A stretch of 32,758 bases of DNA, from contig JBBHKE010001331.1 in assembly GCA_037447655.1 (NCBI GenBank), forward strand, positions 1 to 32,758. Direction: 5' to 3'. Shown here one piece after another: positions 10,796-20,564 of this stretch. Within the stretch, counting starts at the first letter, position 1, and every line of letters begins with the position of its first letter. The notes beneath the pieces are model-generated. The model was given only the letters and a program-made list of their open reading frames with translations. It made no database searches and had not been told where the DNA came from. Made by a program: the position numbers and the translations under genes. Source of the stretch: Zygnema cylindricum (lineage: Eukaryota > Streptophyta > Zygnematophyceae > Zygnematales > Zygnemataceae).

Positions 10796-12285
10796 TAAGA
10801 CCAAGACCAAGACTGCAAGTTTTACGGTTGTCCCCTGTGCACACCCAACCATAGTACACTTGGTTACTGTTGAACAAAACCCTTATAAACTTTCAAGATG
10901 GGGTCGCGAGGAGAGTGCGTTTCGGCGCCGACCGCAAAAAATGCATTTTGTATTGAATTAAATGATTTTCTCTTGCCCCATTGCTAACAATGGAATGAGG
11001 TGAACTCTTGGAGTATCAATGGATTGGTTGAATACCACAAAAGGGTCGCATAAAAACGAGAGGCAAAGCTATCCAAAGAGAAAAATAACATCAACTGTGA
11101 GCTCTAATGGTGTCATTGACGTAATCATGCAATGTATGAGGAGATTCAATGGTTGAGTTCATTTAGACGTTGGTGTTATACAAAAAAATAAAGACTTGAT
11201 AATCATCTTATGGAACCATTTTTATCATACTATATTGAGCACGAGTCGTCAAAATACAAGTATATGAATCCGAAATTTTATAATGCAAACTACATCACAT
11301 GTTGTATTGGCTCTCAATGAGCGTGTTGTTTTTTTATAGTCGTTGTGGCGTACAAGTTAATAACATAATATGTAATGTCGCAATCGAATAAATATACCAC
11401 GAAGGGAGTGGCGAGAAGTACGTCATCAAATAGTCATTTGGTAGGGACCATCTGCAATAGATCCAAATTCTTATAATACGAGGTTTTGGTCGGCGTGCGT
11501 GGAAATTAACTTATTTGGCAGCGTGACTCACTTGGACTGACCACAACACACGTGTCCCTTAATTTATTATCTAATGTTATTTACCCCCTTGTGGGAATGA
11601 ATGACTCCAAACCTCTTAGGTCGTGGTATGAGTGTGACGAAAACGATGTGTTTAATAAACAATACGCCTTAACCGTATACCGTAGGGAATGTATCTCATA
11701 ATATGAATAACAGGAAACATTTAAAACCTTTCGATATCGAGGACGTGGTGAGAATGCCTAGAAAACAACTTGATCAACAAAGTAATCCGCTTCGACACAT
11801 AGCCTAACAAAAGCACTTTTTAATAAACTGTGCGGTATTTTTTAGCCCTTTAAAGCTATTTATGGAATAAATTTACTTTTTATGCATTAATGAGTTGGTT
11901 GTAGGAAAAATAAAAAGGTTGCCTAAAAACGACATGCGAGGTTAACAAATAGAAAAATATAACAAGTGTGAAAACGAAGGGTGTCAAAAATTGCCATAAC
12001 ATTCGGTGTAGTAGTCGATCAAATAATCCCTACAAATACTGGATGTTCGACAAAAGAATGTATGCATTGAGATTCCATGTGCTACTTTGAGTTTAGGAGT
12101 TTTATAAGTTAGTCAAAATTTTATCCTTTTTACTTTTAAATCATTTTTTTGTTTGCACAATTGTCAAAATCATAACTAAAAGGTTACATCGGAAATGAAA
12201 TTTTCGAATTGGCGGTCTCCAAATAAAAATCGGATGGGTGTGCAAACTAAAAAATCCTCCCCCCGAAATAGCCATGTCTAACAGC
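10796..12285. other. Spacer, old repetitive DNA, no recognised gene
   Basis: The cgtac words that fill neighbouring spacers are scarce here. Two segments resemble each other in direct orientation: 11037-11135 (gtcgcataaaaacgag, agagaaaaataacat, tggtgtca) and 11909-12005 (gttgcctaaaaacgac, atagaaaaatataac, gggtgtca). It may be a decayed element of foreign origin. I find no protein homology by eye. Confidence 0.35.
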
Positions 12286-12744
12286 TAGTGTTGTGTACCG
12301 GCAAGGTTTTGCCGATAATTGATATGTACCTTTTTTTTGGCTTGCCAATAATCAATATATTGGCACGATATATCAACACCGCTGTTATCGCTGATAAATT
12401 ATTGATAATATCGGTTATTTTATCTCAATAACAACGGTACCGATAATTGTACGTTCATGCTGTACAATTTTACGGTTTGTTACGTCGTACTGGACCTCCG
12501 TTATTTCGTTACACAAAGTACAAAATATGTTGTAATACGTTGCATGCCACGTTATATACAATGAAAAATATGATACAGTATATAAAAAAGTACTATTATA
12601 CAACGTACTATTTTTTTTCCACTTATCGTCGATAAGAAATTTGTTGGTCTCGGAGAGATATATCGGAACCCCTGACCGTTCGATAACCGATATCTATCAA
12701 TATCGGTGTCATCGCGATATATTTATTGCCGATACACAACACTA
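12286..12744. mobile_element. hAT-like MITE, copy B (459 bp)
   Basis: It starts TAGTGTTGTGTACCGGCAAG and ends with the complement of TAGTGTTGTGTATCGGC. The interior matches copy A in inverted-strand order (cggttatt, cgatatc, tatatcgg words). The left flank is ctaacagc, but the right flank is a TA-element inserted exactly at its last TA, so its target duplication cannot be seen. Confidence 0.8.
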
Positions 12745-13232
12745 CACCGCGAATCGTAAACTACTCTAATTCAGTCGCTCGAAATTTCGACTCTATCACA
12801 TAAAATAGCGTAAATGATTCTATTTTTTTCATTATTATATTTAAGGTAAAGTTTAATTAGCGTTTTTAATTCGAATATAGGTTCGTTTTAAATAGTGTGG
12901 AGTACGGACGACCTCGGACCGTGCAAAATTGTACTTTATTAAGTAAAAAAGTACAAATAATGATTTAATACAGGCCGTTATCATGTAATTGCGTTTTAAC
13001 AAACCGCGTAGTGCAAACGCCATAGTGACGATAAACTGTACGTTTTGCCAAATTTTGTATGAATACCTTATTTACAGTAGAGGATATTAGCGTGCCAAAT
13101 TAGAGTACTTAAATAAATTAGAGTAAATTTCATAGTCGAAACAACTCTATCACATAAATTAGCGTTAATTACTCTATTTTTTTTATTTTTTGTACTCTAA
13201 TTTTTTCATTACTCTAATTACGATTCGCGGTG
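12745..13232. mobile_element. TA-flanked inverted-repeat element (488 bp)
   Basis: The left end CACCGCGAATCGTAA and the right end TTACGATTCGCGGTG are perfect inverted repeats over 15 bp. TA flanks both sides (12743-12744, 13233-13234). The left TA is the terminal TA of hAT-like copy B, so this element appears to have jumped into that element's last two bases. Inner copies of ctctatcacataaa.tagcgt appear near both ends, in direct orientation. Confidence 0.82.
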
Positions 13233-13469
13233 TACCAAATAGTAGTGTTGTGTATCGATAAAAAACTTATCGCGATAACACCGATACCGATAGTTATCGG
13301 TTATCGAACGGTCAGAGGTTGCAATATATCGGTCTGATACCAACAAATTCCATATTGGCGATAACTTAAAAAATATATGGTATGCATACAATAGTACTTT
13401 ATAACATATTGTATTATTTTATTGACTTTATATAGCATGGCATGCCACGAATAAAAATGTGTCCCGTTA

Positions 13470-13871
13470 CCGTTTAACTGCAATTTATTACGGGAAGCGC
13501 AGCACATAAACGTTGGTCGGTTAACTGAACAGTAATTTTACGGCAACGTACAGAGTTTTACTTGCGAACTGGTGAACATGGAATTGGATAAGTACAGCGG
13601 ACACAAAGTACAACGGACACAAAATAACATTTTGTGCGCCGTCGGAATAAAACGAACGACTTGGAATGAGAAAACACGAGCGGACGGGCCAGCGTGAGCG
13701 CCGGCATCCCGGAATGGCTCTTTTGGCAGCTTTTGCCAAAAAAGCCGACAGATTGACACGTGGCAGGTCCCCAGTGGATCTCAAGGAATAAAGAGACAAA
13801 GCCATGGCGTCGGATGTGAAAGGTACATCGTTTCTACTGGATCCGTATCAAAACCGTATAGATCTCATGGC
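13470..13871 (+). other. Extra sequence inside hAT-like copy C, possibly a captured gene 5' end
   Basis: This segment has no match in copies A and B. It holds a start codon in good plant context (AAAGCCATGGCG, ATG at 13804) opening the frame MASDVKGTSFLLDPYQNRI. The frame would continue across the retrotransposon's target site into a hydrophobic stretch (LMAATVLYVLVHVW) at 19879 onward. The 250 bases before the ATG are GC-richer than the surrounding DNA and resemble a 5' UTR. I do not recognise the protein. Capture of a host exon by a hAT-like element is an inference. Confidence 0.35.
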
Positions 13872-14408
13872 TGTTAAGATTTCAATGTGTAAATTCAGTT
13901 CAGTTTTGTGTTCATTTTGTGTTTATGCTAAATTAATGATCAGTTGAAGTCGGCAGTTATGTTTTTTCCCGGAACATCCTGTTTAGTCTGAGTGTCGGTT
14001 AAAGTTCGTGACGTGGTACTATACGGTTGGTGAATTATTTAGTGCGTAGAACCGTGGTACGGTCATAGGTCCAGATCACGGTTAGTTTCGGCGCACTAAT
14101 GTTTTATTAGGCGTTTCAGCGCCTAAGTGTCAAAAATTGGTGAAAGTGGAGTTTGAGTGGAATTGTGACAGAAGTAGTATAGTTCTGTCTTCTGGTGGTG
14201 TTGGAAGAAAAGTATTTTAGGAGGAGTATTGTATAGTTTCATATATCAGAAAAGGAAGTGAAGTTGAAGGAAGAAAGGGGATGTAAAAAGTTCGATTGAA
14301 TATATTTTCTATTTGGTCGAGTTCCTTTGTTATCTGTGAATTTCTGATGTCTGGAATTTCTGAATGCTTCCGCTGAAGATGTATGTTTAAATGATCCTTT
14401 TTATAACA
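13872..14408 (+). repeat. 5' LTR of the copia element
   Basis: 537 bp, termini TGTTA...TAACA, with one base different from the 3' LTR (T at 13915). It should hold the promoter and transcription start, but I could not place a convincing TATA box. Confidence 0.96.
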
Positions 14409-14410
14409 AG

Positions 14411-14422
14411 TGGTATCGGAGC
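14411..14422 (+). other. Primer-binding site (initiator tRNA-Met)
   Basis: TGGTATCGGAGC lies two bases after the 5' LTR. It is complementary to the 3' end of plant initiator tRNA-Met except for one position (the usual form is TGGTATCAGAGC), as expected for Ty1/copia elements. Confidence 0.9.
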
Positions 14423-14500
14423 GGGTAAAAGCTGCTAGTAGTAGAAAAGCTCCCAGTAGTAAAATCACTGTCATCAGTCAGTGTGGCGAGTGTTGCGGCA

Positions 14501-17500
14501 ATGGGAGGAAAGAAGAAGAAGGCTGCAGCTCCGCAGCCTGCACCTGTGCAGTCTGATACTCCAGAGCCGAGTCACAGGGGCTTCAGTGCTGCCCAGTTCG
14601 AAGAAGAAGAAGACACGTTTCCACCAGATGATTATGAACAGGAGGAAGTAGGAGGAGCAGGGGTGTTTCTGACGGAGGAGAGACTTCAGACACTGTTGAC
14701 TGGAGTTCTACAGAGTGTGCTCTCAGCTGCCCCTCAGGGGGGCAGGCTGCGAATTGGTAACAATGATGGTTACTATGAAACTGAAGAAGAGAGGAGAGAA
14801 AGGATTCGAAAGGGGAAATTCGCAGTTGAAGATGAGTCTGATTTGGAGGAGGACAGTGATGAGGAGGAATTGATTCAGATGCCCGGCAAAGTCGTTCTCT
14901 TCAACGGAACGAATTACTATATTTGGAAGCGATACATTAAAGGACAGCTAGAACTTCGGCATCTTTGGAAAATTGTTACTGGAGAGGAGACCATGCCAAT
15001 CTCTGATCGAAAGGCTAGAAATAGATGGAAACGAAAGAATGTCGCGGCCTATACTGGCCTTATGCAAACTTGTACGCCCGCAGTTCATGATTATTTTCTG
15101 ACCCACGATTCTGCTCATAAATGTTGGCGGGCTATCGAGAATGAATTTGAAAAAGGAAATCAAAATCGCGGCCAACATGCATATACCGAATTTCTCAATT
15201 TTAAGATGAATGCGAGTGAATCAATAGGAGATGCTTCGAAACGCTTCAATATTATTGTGGAACGACTGGCAGCCAGCGGTCGGTTTGTCATTGAGGCGGA
15301 CAAAGTTACCGGCTTTCTCAATGCCTTACCGGATAGGCTTGTCCATCTTAAAGAAATTTTGAGAGTGAAAAAGAGGTTAACTTACGAGTTCATATTATCC
15401 TATTTAAAAGATAACGAAGATAATCGAGTTAGTTCTTCTCGGAGAACTCCTTCTTCCGGTACTCTGAACGCCACCGTTCCAAATTCAGGCGATCTATTTT
15501 CTTTGCGTGGTGGCGGAAGAGGAGGAGGAAGGGGTGGAGGCCCACGAGGTAGAGGAAGAGGACAAGTAAAAGGAGGAAATCAAAAACCATTTTCTTCCAC
15601 CCCCGATCTGAACTCTGTTGCATGCTTTCAATGCAACAAGCTCGGACATATGGCGGCATCATGTCCCGATAAGGAGCGACAATGTTATTATTGCGGCAAA
15701 TGGGGGCATGTGAGTCCTCAATGTTACGCAAAATCGGAGTCCGAAGGAGGAGGTGGTAGAGGAGGAGCTAATGGTGGCCGAGGCGGTTCTAATAGTGGCC
15801 GTGGTGGTGGCCGATTCGGCGGCCGAGGAGGAGGACGTCTTGGTAGTCGTGGAGGGGGTCGAAACGGTGGCCGATTTGGAGGCCATGGAAATTATATGGG
15901 AAATCGAAATGACGATTATGAAGAAGAAGAAGAATCGGGTGCTCAGATTTTCTCATGTTTAAATTTATCTATAAATTCACTCAATGAAAAGTCAAAATCG
16001 GAGAAAGAGTGGGTGATTGATTCCGGAGCCTCGCATCACGTTTGCACCGATGTAACGCTATTTAATGATTTGCGGCAATTGACGGTTCCTAAATTAATTA
16101 CAGTGGCAAGTGGGCAAGTCATTACGGTTGGAAAAGTAGGCACGGTCCGAATTGACCTACCTACTTATCGTTTTGATGGCACGGAACGCTTGACAGAAGC
16201 TCATCTAGTGAATGTTTTATACATTCCGGACGGATCAGTAAATCTTCTAAGTGTACCTCAAATTCAGCGCGCGGGTGGAAGTGTACTTGCACTTGGTGAC
16301 TCCTCAATTCAAATTAAAAATTCGAAAGGAGTTATCATTGGTGAAGGAGAGGTGACAGAAAATCTGCATAGTCGGCTAATTTGGCGCCGACCGAAGTCAG
16401 AAATTCAACCGGATGGTTTGATTGCTCAGATTTCAGAGCTTAAGGGTGATTTGACTCTTTGGCACCATCGGATGTGCCATACATCCGAGGGTAGTTTGAG
16501 GCGGATGATTAAAGTGGGATGTGCGAGAGGTTTGGATTTGACATCGGGAGAAAAAGTAAATGGATGCGAAGGATGTAGTCGAGGGAGGCAAATTCGGAAG
16601 CCTCACCCGGCTAAAGATATAAAATTCAGATCCGAAAAACCCCTCGATTTGGTCCATGTCGATTTATGTGGACACATTAAACCGGAAAGTATTGGAGGAA
16701 ATAAATATTTAATGGTGATTGTGGATGATTACTCACGATTTTCTTGGGTAATCCTCCTGAGTTCAAAATCTGAAGCTCTTGAGAGATTTAAGGAGTGGCA
16801 TGTCATGGCGGAGAGACAATGCGAAAGAAAATTGAAATCAATTCGAACCGACAATGGTGGTGAATTCCTTGCATTTGATGGATATTGTCGAGAATGGGGA
16901 ATTAAGCATCAGTTGACGGCTTCTTACTCCCCGGAATCCAATGGAGTTGCTGAACGGAAAAATCGGACATTACAAGAAATGGTCCGCTCCATGGTGCACG
17001 CATCCGGTCTCTCAATGTTGTTTTGGGGAGATGCAATTTTGACCGCCAACTACATTTGTAATCGGCGGCTTACTTCAATTTCAGGTGATAAGACTCCTCA
17101 CGAGTTATGGTACGCCAGAAAACCAACTCTTAATCACCTTCGGATTTGGGGATGCCAAGCGACCGTCTATGTGGAATCGCAAAAGAGAAAAGGAAAATTT
17201 GCGGCAAGGAGTTGGACCGGAATTTTCATCGGCTATAGTTCGAAAGGAAATCTATACCGAATCTATGATCCGATTAATCGTACAATAATTGAATCCCGGA
17301 ATGTAGATTTCCACGAAGACTTAAAATCAGCAATTGAAAAATCGGCGAAATCTCACAAAAATCTCGATTTTCTTGAAGAAGACGAAATTGCTCAATTCCC
17401 AAATATTGAAGGATCAGATTCAGAAAATGAACCTGATTCGGAGTCTAATGTTAAGAGGGGGAAAAGAAAACTGGACATTAAGGATGACATTGGGGACATT

Positions 17501-17749
17501 GACATTGAATCTCAAAGTGTCAATTCCCGAATGTCCTCGGAATCTCGAAATTCTCAAAATTCTAAATCTAGTTTGCCGAGTGTAACTGAAATGGAACCAA
17601 ATGTTGAAGAAGATGTTCGATTACGTAGGAGTATTAGAGATACAAGGGGAAGGAAACCGACACGCTTGTCGTATGATAAAAAAGGGGGAAATGCCGAAAA
17701 TTCTCACTACTTTATTTCGGCATCGAGAGAGGAGGATTTCCTCCTCTAG
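14501..17749 (+). CDS. gag-pol: Copia polyprotein, first part: Gag, protease, integrase
   Basis: The first ATG of the frame is at 14501, giving 1082 residues to the TAG at 17747. Seen in order: an acidic N-terminus; a copia Gag region (FNGTNYYIWKRYIKGQLELR near residue 138); two CCHC zinc knuckles (CFQCNKLGHMAASC from residue 375 and CYYCGKWGHVSPQC about 20 further on); protease motif DSGASHH (Asp 507); the pre-integrase HHCC motif (WHHRMCH...CEGC); and an integrase core with Asp 721, Asp 784 (RTDNGGEF) and Glu 818 (NGVAERKNR). All catalytic residues are present. Arg-Gly-Gly-rich boxes stand before and after the knuckles, which is uncommon in plant copia Gag. The protein should form virus-like particles, process itself and insert the cDNA. 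The frame continues after the TAG into the RT part. Confidence 0.95.
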   Translation: MGGKKKKAAAPQPAPVQSDTPEPSHRGFSAAQFEEEEDTFPPDDYEQEEVGGAGVFLTEERLQTLLTGVLQSVLSAAPQGGRLRIGNNDGYYETEEERRERIRKGKFAVEDESDLEEDSDEEELIQMPGKVVLFNGTNYYIWKRYIKGQLELRHLWKIVTGEETMPISDRKARNRWKRKNVAAYTGLMQTCTPAVHDYFLTHDSAHKCWRAIENEFEKGNQNRGQHAYTEFLNFKMNASESIGDASKRFNIIVERLAASGRFVIEADKVTGFLNALPDRLVHLKEILRVKKRLTYEFILSYLKDNEDNRVSSSRRTPSSGTLNATVPNSGDLFSLRGGGRGGGRGGGPRGRGRGQVKGGNQKPFSSTPDLNSVACFQCNKLGHMAASCPDKERQCYYCGKWGHVSPQCYAKSESEGGGGRGGANGGRGGSNSGRGGGRFGGRGGGRLGSRGGGRNGGRFGGHGNYMGNRNDDYEEEEESGAQIFSCLNLSINSLNEKSKSEKEWVIDSGASHHVCTDVTLFNDLRQLTVPKLITVASGQVITVGKVGTVRIDLPTYRFDGTERLTEAHLVNVLYIPDGSVNLLSVPQIQRAGGSVLALGDSSIQIKNSKGVIIGEGEVTENLHSRLIWRRPKSEIQPDGLIAQISELKGDLTLWHHRMCHTSEGSLRRMIKVGCARGLDLTSGEKVNGCEGCSRGRQIRKPHPAKDIKFRSEKPLDLVHVDLCGHIKPESIGGNKYLMVIVDDYSRFSWVILLSSKSEALERFKEWHVMAERQCERKLKSIRTDNGGEFLAFDGYCREWGIKHQLTASYSPESNGVAERKNRTLQEMVRSMVHASGLSMLFWGDAILTANYICNRRLTSISGDKTPHELWYARKPTLNHLRIWGCQATVYVESQKRKGKFAARSWTGIFIGYSSKGNLYRIYDPINRTIIESRNVDFHEDLKSAIEKSAKSHKNLDFLEEDEIAQFPNIEGSDSENEPDSESNVKRGKRKLDIKDDIGDIDIESQSVNSRMSSESRNSQNSKSSLPSVTEMEPNVEEDVRLRRSIRDTRGRKPTRLSYDKKGGNAENSHYFISASREEDFLL

Positions 17750-17755
17750 CAATCA
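17747..17755 (+). promoter_or_regulatory. Candidate leaky stop codon: UAG CAA UCA
   Basis: The only stop between gag and RNase H is TAG followed by CAATCA. This fits the CARYYA rule for tobamovirus-type readthrough. The frame is the same on both sides and stays open to 19303. The alternative is a simple nonsense mutation of a CAG, AAG or similar codon in an otherwise young copy. Confidence 0.5.
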
Positions 17756-19303
17756 CTTTGTGAAAATTCTGCCGGTGACCCTCAATCTTATACCGAAGCA
17801 AGAAATTCAAAAGATTGGGAGTCAAAATGGCAACCGGCTTGGGAAAGAGAATTCAAGTCCATTGTTGAAAATCGTACATTCGAGGAAGTAGACTTACCAA
17901 CGGGGAAGAAGGCAATTGACGCGAAGTGGATCTTTAAGACCAAAACTGGTGCCACTGGAGAGGTGATCAAATACAAGGCTAGGTTAGTTTGCAAAGGATT
18001 TCAGCAACGGGAAGGAGTAGATTACACGGAGACATATGCGCCTGTAGTTAAATTCGACTCGTTACGGATGATTATGGCGATTGCGGCATCCGGTAAAAAG
18101 CACATCCATCAAATGGATGTAGAGACCGCATTCTTAAATGGCGAACTTGAAGAAGAAGTATACATGAAGGTTCCGGAAGGAGTTGTGTCAAAGGAAGGGA
18201 AGGTATGGCGGCTGCGAAAGTCTCTCTATGGCTTGAAGCAAGCGCCTCGTACTTGGTACTTACGACTACATTCCGTACTTACCGAATTTGGATTTGTCCG
18301 AACTACCTCAGATTCAGGAGTTTATATTAAGGGGGAAGGAGAAGATCAAATTATCTTCTCAGTTTATGTTGATGATTTTCTGATGACTTCTGACAGTCTG
18401 CAGAAAATCAATGAATTGAAGGCTTATTTGCGCCTTCACTTCAAGGTGACGGATTTGGGAGAAGTTCGTTACATATTGGGGATTGAGGTGATTCGTCACC
18501 ATAATGGTGACATTAAATTGAGCCAGGCTCAATATTGCAGGGAAGTTCTGACACGGTTTGGCATGCTGAATGCAAAACCGATTTCTACTCCCTTGGATCC
18601 GAAAGTGCAGATTCGGAAATTTGAGGAGGAGACAGATGTTAACATTCCGTATCGGGAAGCGATCGGAAGTTTGATGTACCTCAGCGTAGGTACAAGGCCT
18701 GACATATCGGCAGCAGTTTCAGTTGTCAGCCGATATAGTCATGCGCCGAAGAAGGCTCACTGGGAAGTCGTGACGCGTATATTTCGATATCTGGCCGGTA
18801 CGATCGACATCGGCCTATTATATAAATCGAATGGAAGTTTGGAGTGTATCGGATACTGTGACGCAGATTGGGGAGGCGATTTTGACTCCGGAAAGTCAAC
18901 TTCCGGATACGCTTTTGTTTTGTGTGGAGCGGCAGTTTCGTGGAGTTCGAGACTCCAACCGACCGTCGCATTAAGTTCAACTGAAGCTGAGTATATGGCG
19001 GCTTGCCATGCCGCAAAAGCGTCAGTTTGGTTAAAAGAAATGTTAATTGAATTAAAGGTTCCTATTGGATGTTTGCAAATTTTTACAGATAGCATGAGTT
19101 CTATGTCATTAGTAAAAAATCCTGTTTTTCATAAACGTACGAAGCATATCCGTATTCAATGGCATTTCGTGCGTGACCTAGTCGCACAAAAGGAAATTCA
19201 GTTTCAATATATTTCCACCTTGGAGGAAGCCGCAGATATGTTGACGAAAGCGGCAGCAGCAGATGTACTTTTGAGAGGGAGACCAAAATTAGGATTGTTA
19301 TAA
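17750..19303 (+). CDS. pol: Copia polyprotein, second part: reverse transcriptase and RNase H
   Basis: The frame is continuous with the gag-integrase frame and ends at TAA 19301-19303 (517 codons after the TAG). The RT domain starts at WESKWQPAWEREFKSI and includes AIDAKWIFKTK, YKARLVCKGFQQ, QMDVETAFLNGELEEEVYM, SLYGLKQAPRTWY and the catalytic YVDD (18365-18376). The RNase H domain follows, with GYCDADWGGD, SWSSRLQPTVALSSTEAEYM, FTDSMSS and KRTKHIRIQWHFVRD. All expected motifs are intact. There is no ATG close after the TAG, so expression would need readthrough, or this copy relies on others. It should copy the element RNA into cDNA inside the particle. Confidence 0.94.
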   Translation, partial: QSLCENSAGDPQSYTEARNSKDWESKWQPAWEREFKSIVENRTFEEVDLPTGKKAIDAKWIFKTKTGATGEVIKYKARLVCKGFQQREGVDYTETYAPVVKFDSLRMIMAIAASGKKHIHQMDVETAFLNGELEEEVYMKVPEGVVSKEGKVWRLRKSLYGLKQAPRTWYLRLHSVLTEFGFVRTTSDSGVYIKGEGEDQIIFSVYVDDFLMTSDSLQKINELKAYLRLHFKVTDLGEVRYILGIEVIRHHNGDIKLSQAQYCREVLTRFGMLNAKPISTPLDPKVQIRKFEEETDVNIPYREAIGSLMYLSVGTRPDISAAVSVVSRYSHAPKKAHWEVVTRIFRYLAGTIDIGLLYKSNGSLECIGYCDADWGGDFDSGKSTSGYAFVLCGAAVSWSSRLQPTVALSSTEAEYMAACHAAKASVWLKEMLIELKVPIGCLQIFTDSMSSMSLVKNPVFHKRTKHIRIQWHFVRDLVAQKEIQFQYISTLEEAADMLTKAAAADVLLRGRPKLGLL

Positions 19304-19324
19304 TTCTTTTGTAATTCACACATT

Positions 19325-19336
19325 GAAGAGGGGGAT
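19325..19336 (+). other. Polypurine tract
   Basis: GAAGAGGGGGAT lies directly before the 3' LTR, the expected site of plus-strand priming. Confidence 0.88.
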
Positions 19337-19873
19337 TGTTAAGATTTCAATGTGTAAATTCAGTTCAGTTTTGTGTTCAGTTTGTGTTTATGCTAAATTA
19401 ATGATCAGTTGAAGTCGGCAGTTATGTTTTTTCCCGGAACATCCTGTTTAGTCTGAGTGTCGGTTAAAGTTCGTGACGTGGTACTATACGGTTGGTGAAT
19501 TATTTAGTGCGTAGAACCGTGGTACGGTCATAGGTCCAGATCACGGTTAGTTTCGGCGCACTAATGTTTTATTAGGCGTTTCAGCGCCTAAGTGTCAAAA
19601 ATTGGTGAAAGTGGAGTTTGAGTGGAATTGTGACAGAAGTAGTATAGTTCTGTCTTCTGGTGGTGTTGGAAGAAAAGTATTTTAGGAGGAGTATTGTATA
19701 GTTTCATATATCAGAAAAGGAAGTGAAGTTGAAGGAAGAAAGGGGATGTAAAAAGTTCGATTGAATATATTTTCTATTTGGTCGAGTTCCTTTGTTATCT
19801 GTGAATTTCTGATGTCTGGAATTTCTGAATGCTTCCGCTGAAGATGTATGTTTAAATGATCCTTTTTATAACA
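19337..19873 (+). repeat. 3' LTR of the copia element
   Basis: 537 bp, matching the 5' LTR except at 19380 (G instead of T), and followed by target duplication atggc at 19874-19878. Confidence 0.96.
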
Positions 19874-20151
19874 ATGGCGGCTACTGTACTTTATGTGCTT
19901 GTACACGTCTGGGGAATAAGACGTACAGTTGAGTGTACATGCCGTTCATTTATCTGTATGGTCCGTACAGTTATCGCCGATAGTAATAGTTATCGACATT
20001 ATCGCCGATAAGTACCCGATATTATCGGCTTCTTATCGGCGATAAGACCGATGTCGATATATCGTACCAATATATCGATTATCGGATACCTGAAAAAAGG
20101 CCCATATCGGTTATCGGCAAATCCTTACCGATACACAACACTACCAAATAG

Positions 20152-20564
20152 CCATGTCTAAAAATTAGTGTTGTAAAAACTTAGAGTAGAATGTCCATTG
20201 TAAGGAAGATTCTTTTTCATTGGCTGGAAATTTAACGGACCCGCGAGCACTTTCTCTCTCAAACCAAAATTTCCACCAATAGGATCAGGTTATTTGAACC
20301 AATAATAATTTACGACAAACATAACAAATGACTCTCCGTTACAATTACCGTACTTATGTACTTTAAAATCGTACGGAGATGCCCTAATTTTGTCAGCCGA
20401 TAAAACAGCCAAAGAGAGAAACGTTCCCGGTAGCTCAACAGCCGTTTAACCCCTTTTTATCATTTTTTTTTGTCTTTTTGGACGCAATATCACAAACGAC
20501 AAATATATATATCTTTACATTCATACGGAATCCTCCACACGTCTTGCCGTATCCTTAAAAGCGA
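20152..20564. other. Spacer between the transposon nest and the ALOG region
   Basis: AT-rich. The words aaatagccatgtctaa...tagtgttgt (20147-20170) also occur just before copy B (12266-12295), so the nest may sit inside an older duplicated segment. No gene is seen. Confidence 0.35.

Larger units (their letters stand above)
13872..19873 (+). mobile_element. Ty1/copia LTR retrotransposon, structurally complete (6,002 bp)
   Basis: Two 537-bp LTRs (13872-14408, 19337-19873) start TGTTA and end TAACA. The 5-bp target duplication atggc flanks the element (13867-13871, 19874-19878). The primer-binding site, gag-protease-integrase frame, RT-RNase H frame and polypurine tract follow in copia order (integrase before reverse transcriptase). 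The LTRs differ at a single base that I can see (13915 T against 19380 G), with no indel, so insertion is recent. The frame carries one TAG at 17747 and is otherwise open from gag through RNase H. Confidence 0.97.
13243..20143. mobile_element. Larger hAT-like element (copy C) with a nested copia insertion
   Basis: It begins TAGTGTTGTGTATCG and ends with its inverse (cgatacacaacacta). The 8-bp target duplication ccaaatag flanks it exactly (13235-13242 and 20144-20151). Removing the nested retrotransposon and one copy of its target duplication leaves about 894 bp, nearly twice the 460-470 bp of copies A and B. The outer arms match copy A; the extra middle part (about 13470-13871 plus 19879-19940) does not. 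Hence the element either carries captured sequence or is closer to the autonomous parent. No hAT transposase motif is visible. Confidence 0.85.

Noticed and set aside
14217-14474. Minus-strand frame in the 5' LTR, repeated in the 3' LTR
   Set aside because: It is present twice only because the LTRs are identical; it has no known domain.
14483-14500. GTG start six codons before the ATG in the copia gag frame
   Set aside because: Eukaryotic translation normally starts at ATG; the first ATG of the frame is at 14501.
20147-20170. A fourth hAT-like element starting with tagtgttgt
   Set aside because: Only about 9 bp match the TIR and no second end is found; it matches the flank before copy B instead.
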